Shown here: positions 53,512-61,859 of the stretch, one piece after another
Layout: the number at the start of each line of letters is the position of its first letter
How positions within the stretch are numbered: position 1 is the stretch's first letter
From: Bacillota bacterium
GTDB lineage: Bacteria > Bacillota > Clostridia > Oscillospirales > Ruminococcaceae
Direction of reading: 5' to 3'
Assembly (NCBI GenBank): GCA_023457355.1
Contig: JAEWLW010000067.1
Location: forward strand, 1 to 64,000
Length of the DNA: 64,000 nt
Made by a program: the position numbers and the translations under genes
The notes under the pieces: model-generated
Database searches by the model: none
The model's input: only the letters and a program-made list of their open reading frames with translations
What the model was told of the DNA's origin: nothing

Positions 53512-53994
53512 AAACAGCTCTTTAAAGCTGTCAACTTGTCGAAAATTCGTTTCAAAGAAAAAGTTGTATAAAATAAAAGATTTGGTTGCACCTTTTGGTC
53601 CGCAATTTCAATCAGGCGCTTAGGCGCTTAATTGAAAATAAGCCCCGCTGCGCTATGCTTGTTATGCGTCAAAACGCATAACGCATCCCATACGGTCGTA
53701 ATCAAAAGCGCGCGGGATCTTCGTGGAGCCACAAGCGGGCATTTATGCCGCCCGCTGTGATAAGCAAAGCCAAGCTGCCGCGAACGCGCCTATATGCGAG
53801 CGATCCAGGTAGTGCCCCAAAGTGCCGTAATTCTGTAAGAAGCGCAGCAGAAGGCGCAAACAGTCCAGTGGACTGTTTGCGGGGAGAACCCTTGCAGGGG
53901 GCTCTCCCCTGTCGCGATAAGCGGCATTTGTTTTATGTAAATTACTAAGCCCCTGTCACTTTATTGACAGCCTGAAACAGCTCTTTAAAGCTGT
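53512..53994 (-). repeat. Terminator-associated repeat element, copy F (long form), flanked by identical 20-bp hairpins
   Basis: AAACAGCTCTTTAAAGCTGT occurs identically at 53512-53531 and 53975-53994. Between them is a 443-bp long-form element starting CAACTTGTCGAAAATTCG and ending TTATTGACAGCCTG. The hairpin is the terminator of the minus-strand histidine kinase. On that strand only the far copy keeps a full T-run, as expected if the element entered between the stem and the T-tract. It also includes a local GCGCTTAGGCGCTTA duplication. Confidence 0.92.
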
Positions 53995-53997
53995 TTT

Positions 53998-55458
53998 TTA
54001 TTGTATGAATATAATTTTAAAGGAGCTTCCGGCCCCAAGGCGGCTTTCGACTTCGATGACCGCGTCATGCGCCCGCGCAATTTCGGCCGCGATGGGAAGG
54101 CCAAGGCCGGTGCCATCCAGGCGGTTGGTGCTGTCGCCGCGGTAATACCGCTCAAAAATGTTGGGCAACATACTTTCATCAATGCCCTGCCCTTCATCCA
54201 TGACCTCAATCACCGGGCTGTCCTGATGCAGAATCAGCTGCACGCAGCCTTGCTCAAAACTGTATTTAATGGCGTTATCCAGCAAAATTATAACCAGCTG
54301 CCGCAGCCGCCCGTAATCCCCGTTGACAACCCAGTCCCGAACCGGTTCCTCGCAGATAATCCGAACCCTGCGGGAGGCAGCCAGTGTTTTTGCGCTGATC
54401 AGTACATCCCCCAGCAGTTCGGAAAGCGAAACATCTTCCTTGGAAAGCTTAAACTCGTGGTTTTGCAACTTTGTCAGATCAAGCAGGTCCAGAATCAGCC
54501 GCTCCAGCTGCTTGGATTCGGTCAGCATCTGATTGTGGAAACGTGCGACCTCTTCCGGTTCGACGACAATGCTGTCACACAACGATTCGAGCGAAGCGCG
54601 CAGTACCGTAACCGGTGTTTTCAGTTCGTGAGAGATGGTCGACAAAAAGGTTCTGCGGTTTTTATCGGCCTGTTCGTGCTCGGTTCTGGCCTCGTTCAGA
54701 CGGATAGCAAGCTGATCCATCAGCAGTGCAAGCTGGCCGAGTTCATCATCACGCTTAATATTGGTGCTGATCTTATAGTTTCCCCCCGCAAGTGACAGGG
54801 CTGTCTTTTTCAATTCTATAATTGGCACATTAAAGCGGTAGGACAGGTAGCTGCCCAGCAATCCGCAAAAAAGCAGCGAAGTCAACAGGCTGCCGATTAA
54901 AACAAAAGTATTTCCGTTCTCAAGCCCTTTAATATCTTCCCGCAGTGGGGAATACAGCAGTACGGCACCGATAATTTCGCCGCTGCGGTTGGTTACCGGC
55001 GTACCCACAGTGATAAAACGCCGGTCACTTTTCCTGTCTAAAAAACTGTCGTCATAGGTCTTGCCCAGGAAAACATGGGAAAGAACCCGCTCCGAGGAAA
55101 AAGGTAACGCGGCGGCATCAATAAAAGCAAGCGTATCGTTTTGATGCGTGACCACGAAGTGGCTTTTATCGACGATCCAAAGATCCGCCTGGGTCAGCCG
55201 CTCCATCAGCAGAATTTGATATTCCATTGCCGAATTTTGCCGGATGAGAGCGGTCAGGTCCTGATCTTCCTCCTCAGGACGCAACGTTTCCACCAGACTT
55301 TTTGCAATGTTATAAGCGTTTCTGCGCAGCATCAGTGTGTTTTGTTGCAGAAGTTGCCGGCGGGAAAGGATTGAAAACATGGCGGTTGCCATCAGTGCAT
55401 AGATGCAAAGAATCGCTGCAAACATCAATATCAGGCGGCCGGTCAGGCTTTTTTTCAT
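53998..55458 (-). CDS. Sensor histidine kinase (HAMP, HisKA, HATPase)
   Basis: This 486-residue kinase has two membrane segments (about 7-29 and 187-209) around a 155-residue extracytoplasmic sensor domain. A HAMP region (LSYRFNVPIIELKKTALSL) follows, then the phosphoacceptor STISHELKTPVTVLRAS and the ATP-binding boxes ILLDNAIKYS, VMDEGQGID and RLDGTGLGLPIA. ATG 55458 overlaps the regulator stop (ATGA). The signal is unknown; its place between apbE and the second flavin-type lipoprotein suggests it controls the flavin cluster. Confidence 0.94.
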   Translation of the reverse strand: MKKSLTGRLILMFAAILCIYALMATAMFSILSRRQLLQQNTLMLRRNAYNIAKSLVETLRPEEEDQDLTALIRQNSAMEYQILLMERLTQADLWIVDKSHFVVTHQNDTLAFIDAAALPFSSERVLSHVFLGKTYDDSFLDRKSDRRFITVGTPVTNRSGEIIGAVLLYSPLREDIKGLENGNTFVLIGSLLTSLLFCGLLGSYLSYRFNVPIIELKKTALSLAGGNYKISTNIKRDDELGQLALLMDQLAIRLNEARTEHEQADKNRRTFLSTISHELKTPVTVLRASLESLCDSIVVEPEEVARFHNQMLTESKQLERLILDLLDLTKLQNHEFKLSKEDVSLSELLGDVLISAKTLAASRRVRIICEEPVRDWVVNGDYGRLRQLVIILLDNAIKYSFEQGCVQLILHQDSPVIEVMDEGQGIDESMLPNIFERYYRGDSTNRLDGTGLGLPIAAEIARAHDAVIEVESRLGAGSSFKIIFIQ

Positions 55459-56138
55459 TCTGACGTCACCTCGAATTGATAGCCCACACCCCAAATGGTT
55501 TTGATTTGCCAGGCGGGGTGGCTAAACTCATCCAATTTTGCCCGCAGCCGCTTAATATGCGTATCAATCGTGCGGTCGGTGCTTTCCGTGTTATAACCCC
55601 AGACCATTGTCAACAGATTTTCCCGCGTAAAAACCCTGCCGGGATTGGAGGCCAGAATCCAAAGCAGATCCAGCTCTTTTCTGGTGAGCGGCACGGCTTG
55701 CCCCTCGACTTTGACAAGGCTGAGTTCTGGTTGGATGAGCAGGTTTGCCACGAAAATGTTACGGTGGCTTGTTTTTTCACTGGAACGGCGCAAAACCGCG
55801 CGGATGCGCGCCATCAGTTCCCCCGTTGAAAAAGGTTTGACGATATAGTCGTCGGCCCCTAAATCCAGCCCGCTGATGCGGTCTTCGTCCTCCCCCCTGG
55901 CGGTTATCATCAGAATGGGAACATCCGAAACCCTGCGAATCTGCTGGCAAACGGCAAACCCGTCCAGCTTGGGCATCATGATATCGAGCAGCACCAGATC
56001 GGGCGCATGGCTGAAAAAAAGGTCGAGTGCCTGCTGCCCGTCCTGTGCGGTAACGACAGCATAGCCCTCGCTCTTTAAATATTTTTGTAATATTTCACTT
56101 ATTTGCGGATTGTCGTCTGAAACAAGAATTGTCTTCAT
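55455..56138 (-). CDS. OmpR-family response regulator
   Basis: This 227-residue regulator has a receiver domain (acidic pair SDD, phospho-Asp in VLLDIMMPKLDG, Thr in MITARGE, Lys in YIVKPFS) and a winged-helix domain (LTRKELDLLWILASNPGRVFTRENLL...TIDTHIKRLRAKL, residues of about 155-205). I prefer ATG 56138, eight bases after AGGGTGA, to GTG 56150. It is co-transcribed with the kinase and divergent from the lipoprotein gene at 56273, so the 134-base gap probably holds its operator. Confidence 0.94.
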   Translation of the reverse strand: MKTILVSDDNPQISEILQKYLKSEGYAVVTAQDGQQALDLFFSHAPDLVLLDIMMPKLDGFAVCQQIRRVSDVPILMITARGEDEDRISGLDLGADDYIVKPFSTGELMARIRAVLRRSSEKTSHRNIFVANLLIQPELSLVKVEGQAVPLTRKELDLLWILASNPGRVFTRENLLTMVWGYNTESTDRTIDTHIKRLRAKLDEFSHPAWQIKTIWGVGYQFEVTSE

Positions 56139-56272
56139 ATCATCACTCACCCTAAGGGTATGGGGGCGTTTTTTAAAGTGTAGCAGAGAATTACAGCGGT
56201 GTCAACGAAGCGCACGATGTGTTTGACTTTCTTTTTATCATGGAATAAAATGAGAAGAAGGAGGGGATGATT

Positions 56273-57700
56273 GTGCGGCGGCTTATTTTAGCGGCTTTGT
56301 TTTTGCTGGCAGGATGTGCACCGGTTGCGCCGGAGCCGCATGTCGCTACCCGTTATCCCGACGGTATTTATCGGGGCACCTATTATGATTATTCCACCGA
56401 GCAGCTGGCAGTGGAATTTGAAATGAAGGATCAGCGTTTTGAAGACATCCGTTTTATAGGCATGTGTTACCGTGACGGAGATTATCTCAAACCCGATGCA
56501 ACGCAGGCACAGCAGGCAATCGTTACCCAATACCAGACGGCCGCCGACTATTTATTGAAAAAGGGCGTTGACGCCCTGACAGATTTATATGAAAAGGTGG
56601 AAATTATCCCCGATGTTGATGCGGTAACGGGTGCGACGCTTAAATCCAGCGCGGTGGTTTCAGCTATTTATGACGGTCTGAGCCGAATGCCTTACAGTTG
56701 GGACGGCAATAGAGATTTTGAATTTGAGACCCCTGTCTGTAACGGAAACTATCGCGGCTTTTTTTATGAGGACGGCCTGGAACGCATAGCGGTTGCCTTT
56801 GAAATGAAAGATGAGCTATTTATCGGGCTGCAAATCCGAACGCTCAAGGACGAGCAGGGCCGGGATTGTGCACAAAGCAGCAGCGCGTACCAAACGGTGA
56901 GCCGGTGCTTGGCGTATCTTAAAAATAAGCCTCTGTCGGCACTGACTGAACTGGATGGCGTTGTGACGCGGATGCCTCGCGGGGATAGCCGGATGGCGGA
57001 AAAGCTTCGGTGCGCCATATTTGGCGGATTATCCCGCGCGCCCTTTCAAAGCGACGACGCGGCGCGGTTTTTCGAGAGCGTTTCGGTCGCAGACGGAACT
57101 TATCGGGGGCACTATTATGATAAAGGCACCGAGCAGCTCTCCGTCCAGTTTGAGGTGGAAAACGGTTGGCTGCATAATGTTCTGTTGCGGGGTAAACAGG
57201 AAGACACCACCGACAGTGTGCAACTTGAAAAGTGCAGGCAGGCTTTGCTGCTGCTGGAAGGGGCGCCTATTGCCGCAGTAAGCAGCTTGTACAGTCTCTC
57301 AGATGACTCCTTTGAGGCGGGGGAACTGACTTACGCCATTGCCGATGCATTAGCGCGGGGCCTTTATAAGCCTTCCAATGCTTCCTTGTTGCCGATGGCA
57401 CAAACAGCTGTAGACGGCGTGCACAGCGGCGGTTTTAAGTCGGACGATCTGATTATGGAGGTCGAGCTGCTGATACAGCAGGATTATATTCTTTCGGCAA
57501 ATCTCACAGGCTTAAAAATGAACGGTATCGGCTCTTCGGAAGAAAAGCAGACGCAGCAGCTGCTGACTGAGCAACTTGCAACGCTTTCCGGAAAACCCCT
57601 TGCGCAAATCAATAAGCTGTATCAGTGGAAGAATCCCCTTGCCGTTCCGCTTATCAGTGCGCTTTGGGATGCTGTTGAAGCCAATAGCTACGATACTTAG
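56273..57700 (+). CDS. Lipoprotein with four FMN_bind-like repeats, one with a flavinylation motif
   Basis: This 475-residue lipoprotein (signal LFLLAGC) is built from four repeats of about 105-120 residues. Repeats 1 and 3 begin DGxYRGxYYDxxTEQL, repeat 2 GNYRGFFYEDGLER, and repeat 4 is the most divergent. Only repeat 1 ends in the ApbE target motif DAVTGATLKSSAV; the others have MPRGDSRMAEK, LSDDSFEAGEL and QWKNPLAVPL at that place. It is therefore a likely ApbE substrate with a single FMN. GTG 56273 is eight bases from GGAGG; ATG 56267 is only two. Confidence 0.85.
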   Translation: MRRLILAALFLLAGCAPVAPEPHVATRYPDGIYRGTYYDYSTEQLAVEFEMKDQRFEDIRFIGMCYRDGDYLKPDATQAQQAIVTQYQTAADYLLKKGVDALTDLYEKVEIIPDVDAVTGATLKSSAVVSAIYDGLSRMPYSWDGNRDFEFETPVCNGNYRGFFYEDGLERIAVAFEMKDELFIGLQIRTLKDEQGRDCAQSSSAYQTVSRCLAYLKNKPLSALTELDGVVTRMPRGDSRMAEKLRCAIFGGLSRAPFQSDDAARFFESVSVADGTYRGHYYDKGTEQLSVQFEVENGWLHNVLLRGKQEDTTDSVQLEKCRQALLLLEGAPIAAVSSLYSLSDDSFEAGELTYAIADALARGLYKPSNASLLPMAQTAVDGVHSGGFKSDDLIMEVELLIQQDYILSANLTGLKMNGIGSSEEKQTQQLLTEQLATLSGKPLAQINKLYQWKNPLAVPLISALWDAVEANSYDT

Positions 57701-57929
57701 AGGGACATCCCGGAAAGCGAATCAGAGTATTGATCAATTGAACAAATGTTATTTCAAGGTTTACGCTTAAAGACACAATTAAAACCACTGGCATTTTAAT
57801 CGCCTCCACAAACGGCAAAGAACGCAGAATATTAAGAGATTGCACACGCCGCAGTTTGTACCCTGCGACAGGAGGGGGCATATGGTTCGGACGGATTCAG
57901 TTCACCTGCTGGTGCTGGTCCACCAAAAG
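57701..57929. other. Intergenic stretch after the four-repeat lipoprotein
   Basis: About 230 bases. No gene with a ribosome site, no repeat copy and no obvious terminator directly after the lipoprotein stop; the next hairpin is the one at 57930. Confidence 0.5.
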
Positions 57930-57967
57930 AAAACCGCTTTGGAATTTCTCATTCCAAAGCGGTTTTT
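57930..57967. terminator. Terminator of the initiator tRNA gene (bidirectional)
   Basis: AAACCGCTTTGGAAT-TTCTC-ATTCCAAAGCGGTTT is a perfect 15-pair stem. On the minus strand it lies three bases beyond the tRNA 3' end and is followed by TCTTTTGG; on the plus strand TTTTTC follows. Confidence 0.9.
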
Positions 57968-57969
57968 CA

Positions 57970-58046
<77 letters not shown>

Positions 58047-58157
58047 ATATATATGCTCAAGTCGGCTTAACTATAATAACACAGAGTATATACAATTGCA
58101 AGAGGAAAAAAGAATTTTCTTAAAATTAATTCGAATGTCAGACAAGGTATCTGAATT

Positions 58158-58187
58158 TACATATTTTAAGCGGTGCAAGGCACACTA
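58158..58187 (+). promoter_or_regulatory. Candidate sigma-G promoter of the spoVA operon
   Basis: TACATA and CACACTA separated by 17 bases resemble the forespore sigma-G consensus (TGnATA and CATnnTA) at most positions and lie 22 bases before spoVAC. Confidence 0.45.
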
Positions 58188-58209
58188 TCTTACGAAGAGA
58201 GGTGCATTT

Positions 58210-58653
58210 ATGAAAATATCCAATCAGGATTATGATCAGCTGGTAAAAGAAGCGACACCGCCCTCTAAGGTAGCCATTACATTGCCGTCTGCTTTTATTA
58301 TTGGCGGATTCATTTGTGTTATAGGGCAAATGCTGGCCGATGGTTATTCGGCTCTTGGTGTTAAGCAGTCACTTTGTTCGCCGGCGGCCTCCTGCACGCT
58401 GGTTGTTTTAACGGCGCTGCTTACCGGGCTGGGTGTATTCGACAATATCGCAAAGCATGCGGGTGCAGGCACGCTGGTGCCAATCACCGGCTTTGCGAAT
58501 GCAGTCTCATCTCCGGCACTGGAGTTTAAATCCGAAGGCATGGTGCTGGGCGTGGGCGCTAAAATGTTTATTATCGCAGGGCCGGTTATTGTCTATGGCG
58601 TGGGTGCCAGCGTTATATATGGGCTCATTATCTGGATGTTTAAATTATATTAG
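58210..58653 (+). CDS. spoVAC: Stage V sporulation protein AC
   Basis: This 147-residue membrane protein is part of the channel that moves dipicolinic acid into the forespore and out during germination. Family segments are SAFIIGGFICVIGQML, AGAGTLVPITGFANAVSSPALEFKSEG and GVGAKMFIIAGPVIVYG. GAGAGG(TG) lies before ATG 58210; a long in-frame extension upstream crosses the tRNA gene and is not coding. Nine bases separate it from spoVAD. Confidence 0.96.
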   Translation: MKISNQDYDQLVKEATPPSKVAITLPSAFIIGGFICVIGQMLADGYSALGVKQSLCSPAASCTLVVLTALLTGLGVFDNIAKHAGAGTLVPITGFANAVSSPALEFKSEGMVLGVGAKMFIIAGPVIVYGVGASVIYGLIIWMFKLY

Positions 58654-58662
58654 GAGAGCGCT

Positions 58663-59685
58663 ATGGCAAAAAAACAAGGAAAACAGACTTATCTGACCCA
58701 AAGCCCACCTTCGGTACGGGCGTTTGCCGCAGTGGGAAGCAAGAAAGAATTGGAGGGGCCGCTGGCGGACTGCTTTGACATTCTCGAGCCTGATGCGACG
58801 TTTGGGCAAACCTCGTGGGAAAAGGCTGAAAGCAGGATGGTAACAATGGTAGCGGAAAAGGTGCTGCAAAAGGCGGCACTCTCTCCCGCTGATATAGACT
58901 GTGTGTTTGCCGGTGACCTTTTAAACCAGTGCATAGGGTCCACATTTGGCCTGCGGGAAATGGGGATTCCATTGTTGGGAATCTACGGCGCATGCTCAAC
59001 CATGGCGGAGGGTCTGCTTTTATCGACGCTATTGGTCGATTCCGGTACGGCGGCGCGAACACTGGCGGTAACTTCTTCACATTTTTGCACGGCGGAACGA
59101 CAATACCGTTTTCCGTTGGAATACGGGTCGGTTCGGCCACCCTCTGCCCAATGGACGGCCACTGCCGCAGGCGCTGTCGTGCTTGAACAGGGTTCTCAGC
59201 CGCCCTTTGTGCGTGCAGTGGCCATTGGAACCATTGAAGATAAGGGCGTGACCGATCAAAACAATATGGGCGCGGCAATGGCGCCGGCCGCTGCGCAAAC
59301 CTTAAAGCAGTTTTTTACCGATATCAACAAAACACCGGACGATTTTGATTTGATTGTCAGTGGCGACCTGGGCGCCATTGGCGCTGATTTGATGACTCGG
59401 CTTCTCAAGCAGGAAGGTATCGACATCAAAGCGAAATATAATGATTGCGGACTGCTGCTTTATGACCGCGAAAAGCAGGATGTGCATTCCGGCGCATCGG
59501 GCTGCGGCTGCTCAGCCTCGGTACTTTGTTCTTTTTTGCTACCGAGACTGCGCGAGGGAAAGATGAAAAATCTGCTGTTCATGGCGACGGGCGCGCTGCT
59601 TTCTCCCACCACTGTTCAGCAGAAAGAATCAATCCCCGGCATTGCGCACTTGATATGGTTTTCATCTGAGAAAGGAGGAAACTGA
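58663..59685 (+). CDS. spoVAD: Stage V sporulation protein AD
   Basis: This 340-residue soluble protein has the thiolase-like fold of SpoVAD, which binds dipicolinic acid on the membrane surface. Segments include DATFGQTSWEKAESRM, IDCVFAGDLLNQCIGSTFGLR, GIYGACSTMAEGLLL and HSGASGCGCSASV. AGGAGAGCG precedes ATG 58663. Its stop abuts the spoVAE start. Confidence 0.96.
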   Translation: MAKKQGKQTYLTQSPPSVRAFAAVGSKKELEGPLADCFDILEPDATFGQTSWEKAESRMVTMVAEKVLQKAALSPADIDCVFAGDLLNQCIGSTFGLREMGIPLLGIYGACSTMAEGLLLSTLLVDSGTAARTLAVTSSHFCTAERQYRFPLEYGSVRPPSAQWTATAAGAVVLEQGSQPPFVRAVAIGTIEDKGVTDQNNMGAAMAPAAAQTLKQFFTDINKTPDDFDLIVSGDLGAIGADLMTRLLKQEGIDIKAKYNDCGLLLYDREKQDVHSGASGCGCSASVLCSFLLPRLREGKMKNLLFMATGALLSPTTVQQKESIPGIAHLIWFSSEKGGN

Positions 59686-60057
59686 ATGGGTGAGACGCTT
59701 ATATCTTACCTGCGGGCGTTTTTGGTGGGCGGTGCAATCTGCTTGATTGGCCAACTGCTTATCGACTATACCAAGCTTACACCTGCACGTATACTGGTCT
59801 CATTCGTGGTCACAGGTGTCATTTTAGGCGGACTTGGCTGGTACCAGCCGCTGATAGATTATGCGGGTGCGGGTGCCAGCGTGCCGCTGACCGGATTCGG
59901 ATCCCTGCTGGCCAAGGGTGTGAAAGAAGCGGTGCGCGAACACGGGTTTTTAGGTGTTTTTATGGGGGGATTAACAGCGACCGCAGCGGGAATCACGGTT
60001 GCCGTACTGGCGGGGCTGGCAATTTCACTGGTATTTAAACCGGGCGATAAATCCTGA
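59686..60057 (+). CDS. spoVAE: Stage V sporulation protein AE (SpoVAEb type)
   Basis: This 123-residue membrane protein resembles SpoVAC (homologous family) with AFLVGGAICLIGQLLIDYT, YAGAGASVPLTGFGSLLAKG and GFLGVFMGGLTATAAGI. It begins directly after the spoVAD TGA, with AAAGGAGG eight bases upstream. Last gene of the spoVAC-AD-AE operon, followed by a strong terminator. Confidence 0.95.
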   Translation: MGETLISYLRAFLVGGAICLIGQLLIDYTKLTPARILVSFVVTGVILGGLGWYQPLIDYAGAGASVPLTGFGSLLAKGVKEAVREHGFLGVFMGGLTATAAGITVAVLAGLAISLVFKPGDKS

Positions 60058-60063
60058 CGGTAT

Positions 60064-60096
60064 CAAAAAGGGGAAGGCAAAAGCCTCCCCCTTTTC
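60064..60096 (+). terminator. Terminator of the spoVA operon
   Basis: AAAAGGGGAAGGC-AAAA-GCCTCCCCCTTTT, directly after spoVAE. It also faces the convergent gene ending at 60112. Confidence 0.9.
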
Positions 60097-60111
60097 CATT
60101 AAAAATTACAG

Positions 60112-61134
60112 CTAATGATTGGGTTGATGCAAAAGATGCTGGAAGAACCGCGGATTTTTGTCGTCGCTGTAAAGGTCAAACTGTGCGGATGCACGGGAGA
60201 TATCGACACGTGCGGTAAAAACAGCCTGATCTGTTCCCTCGGCCGCAATGCCATCCCGGCTGCGGGTGGCCGCACGCGGGGCATAAATGCCGGCAGGGGA
60301 TGAAAACGAAAAGCCAAAGCTTTTATCGTCCAGAAGCCCCGGCGAGAGGATACATAAGCCTTGTTCCTGCGCGCGGTAACGCGTCAAAGCATAATCGGTC
60401 ACAGTAAATGGAGTAGCGCCTGTCACCGCAAAGGCACAGCCGGAGGTGGACGCAATCCAAAAAGGCTCGTAATGTTTTAAGGCGAGGCCGTCAAGCAAAG
60501 CGACGCGGCCAATGTGTGTATCCCCCGGCGTCACCCGGGTGCCGGCGGTAACGCCAACCTGCCTCTCCCAAGGCGCAAGAAATAATTTATCCTGTCTGCC
60601 GGCGACCTCGCCGGTCTCAGAAAACAAAAACTGCCGGTTATATAACTGCCTGTCCTCCAGTTGATAAAACCCGCCCGCGGCAATGATGATGCGGTGGCTT
60701 TGGGCCAATTGGGAAAAAGTGTTGTAAAAAATTTCCCCTACAAACCCCTGCACCGTTTCACAAAGCGTAAACAGGGCGTCTTTCTGTGTCTCAGTATCGG
60801 CCTCCTGAAATTTTTTAATATCGGCGTAAAGAGCCGAAAAGCCCGGCATCACCGAAATGGCCGCCATACCGCACAGTTCAGGAAATGCAATCATCTGACT
60901 GCCTGAAGCAGCGGCAGCCGCAACATAGTCATTCATGTGGGTTATGTAATCGCGAATATTTTTATAGAACTTATGCGTAAAGCAGACTGCGCTGACCTTG
61001 ACGCCGCCGGCGCCCACAAAGGGTGCGGGTTTGTCGGTATGCGGATGCAGGCTGCGCACCTGTTCACGAACTTTCTCTTCGTTGGAAAGGTAACTCATCG
61101 CAAAGGCGGAAGCTTTTAAACGCAGCTTATACAT
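60112..61134 (-). CDS. Nitrilase/carbon-nitrogen-hydrolase-like protein lacking the catalytic cysteine
   Basis: This 340-residue protein has the nitrilase fold. The catalytic Glu (MIAFPELCG) and Lys (RQDKLFLAPWE) regions are visible, but where active enzymes have ICYD (nucleophile Cys) it reads ALLDGLAL. It is therefore probably not an amidase. GGGAGGAG lies seven bases before ATG 61134. It overlaps the next upstream gene, a second nitrilase-like protein, by eight bases, and the two may form a heterodimer of unknown role. Confidence 0.75.
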   Translation of the reverse strand: MYKLRLKASAFAMSYLSNEEKVREQVRSLHPHTDKPAPFVGAGGVKVSAVCFTHKFYKNIRDYITHMNDYVAAAAASGSQMIAFPELCGMAAISVMPGFSALYADIKKFQEADTETQKDALFTLCETVQGFVGEIFYNTFSQLAQSHRIIIAAGGFYQLEDRQLYNRQFLFSETGEVAGRQDKLFLAPWERQVGVTAGTRVTPGDTHIGRVALLDGLALKHYEPFWIASTSGCAFAVTGATPFTVTDYALTRYRAQEQGLCILSPGLLDDKSFGFSFSSPAGIYAPRAATRSRDGIAAEGTDQAVFTARVDISRASAQFDLYSDDKNPRFFQHLLHQPNH

Positions 61135-61828
61135 GGGACTGCTCCTCCCTGGGGGACTCTATAAGATCCCTGTGCGCCCGCAACAGCGCCTGGGCGGTGT
61201 ACATCGGTACGCGGTTATGCAGCGCAATATCCGCTTCAATTTGGGCGAACACCGGAAGATCTTCGGAAAAACTCGCAATCTCATGGCCGTTCACGCCCAC
61301 AATAACGCCCCCAAGGCCAACGGCTGCCACAACCTGTACCCCGTTTGAACGGGCGGCATTTATGGCACCGTAGCGAATGCGATCCTCAAAAAAGTCATAA
61401 AGCTGAATAAACTGGCTTGAAACAAGCAATGTTGCGCCGTCCATCACGGCTGCGCGCGCGACCTGCGGCATGTTGATATCCACATCCACCAGCAGAGCTG
61501 TTTTGCCAAAAGGCGTATCGAATGCCTGAATTTTATCGTCCCTAAAAAAATTGTGCTCGCGCAATCCCAAATTCAGATGTGTCGCCCGCTGAACACCGAT
61601 GACCTCGCCTTTTGGAGAAAGCAGACACAGGCAAAGATAGTTTGCAGCAATGAATCGTTCCGGCACCAGGTAGACGTTATGGCGGACAGCGTAGCGGGAT
61701 GCGGCGGCCAGCATCATGGAAGAATCAATTTCAGCCACATAATTGCGCTGATCTGAAAAAACCACAAGCTGTGCCCCCTGTGGCGGCGGCGTCAGCGTGG
61801 GCACGATAGTTACTGAAAGCTGATGCAA
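61127..61828 (-). CDS. Second nitrilase-like protein with all three catalytic residues replaced
   Basis: This 233-residue protein also follows the nitrilase pattern. Glu is replaced in LVVFSDQRNYV, Lys in QRATHLNLG, and Cys in LVDVDINMPQVARAAVMDGATLLV, which aligns with the usual ICYDxxFPExAR. The start is a TTG at 61828 behind GGGGGGAT; longer in-frame starts run into the tadA end. It overlaps the following gene by eight bases and lies 31 bases after tadA. Confidence 0.7.
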   Translation of the reverse strand: MHQLSVTIVPTLTPPPQGAQLVVFSDQRNYVAEIDSSMMLAAASRYAVRHNVYLVPERFIAANYLCLCLLSPKGEVIGVQRATHLNLGLREHNFFRDDKIQAFDTPFGKTALLVDVDINMPQVARAAVMDGATLLVSSQFIQLYDFFEDRIRYGAINAARSNGVQVVAAVGLGGVIVGVNGHEIASFSEDLPVFAQIEADIALHNRVPMYTAQALLRAHRDLIESPREEQSHV

Positions 61829-61859
61829 AAATAATCCCCCCTGCTGTATAATCAACGTG

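Noticed and set aside
50304..53994. CRISPR array or tandem repeat
   Set aside because: The repeats are few, long, dispersed and palindromic, without regular spacers or cas genes.
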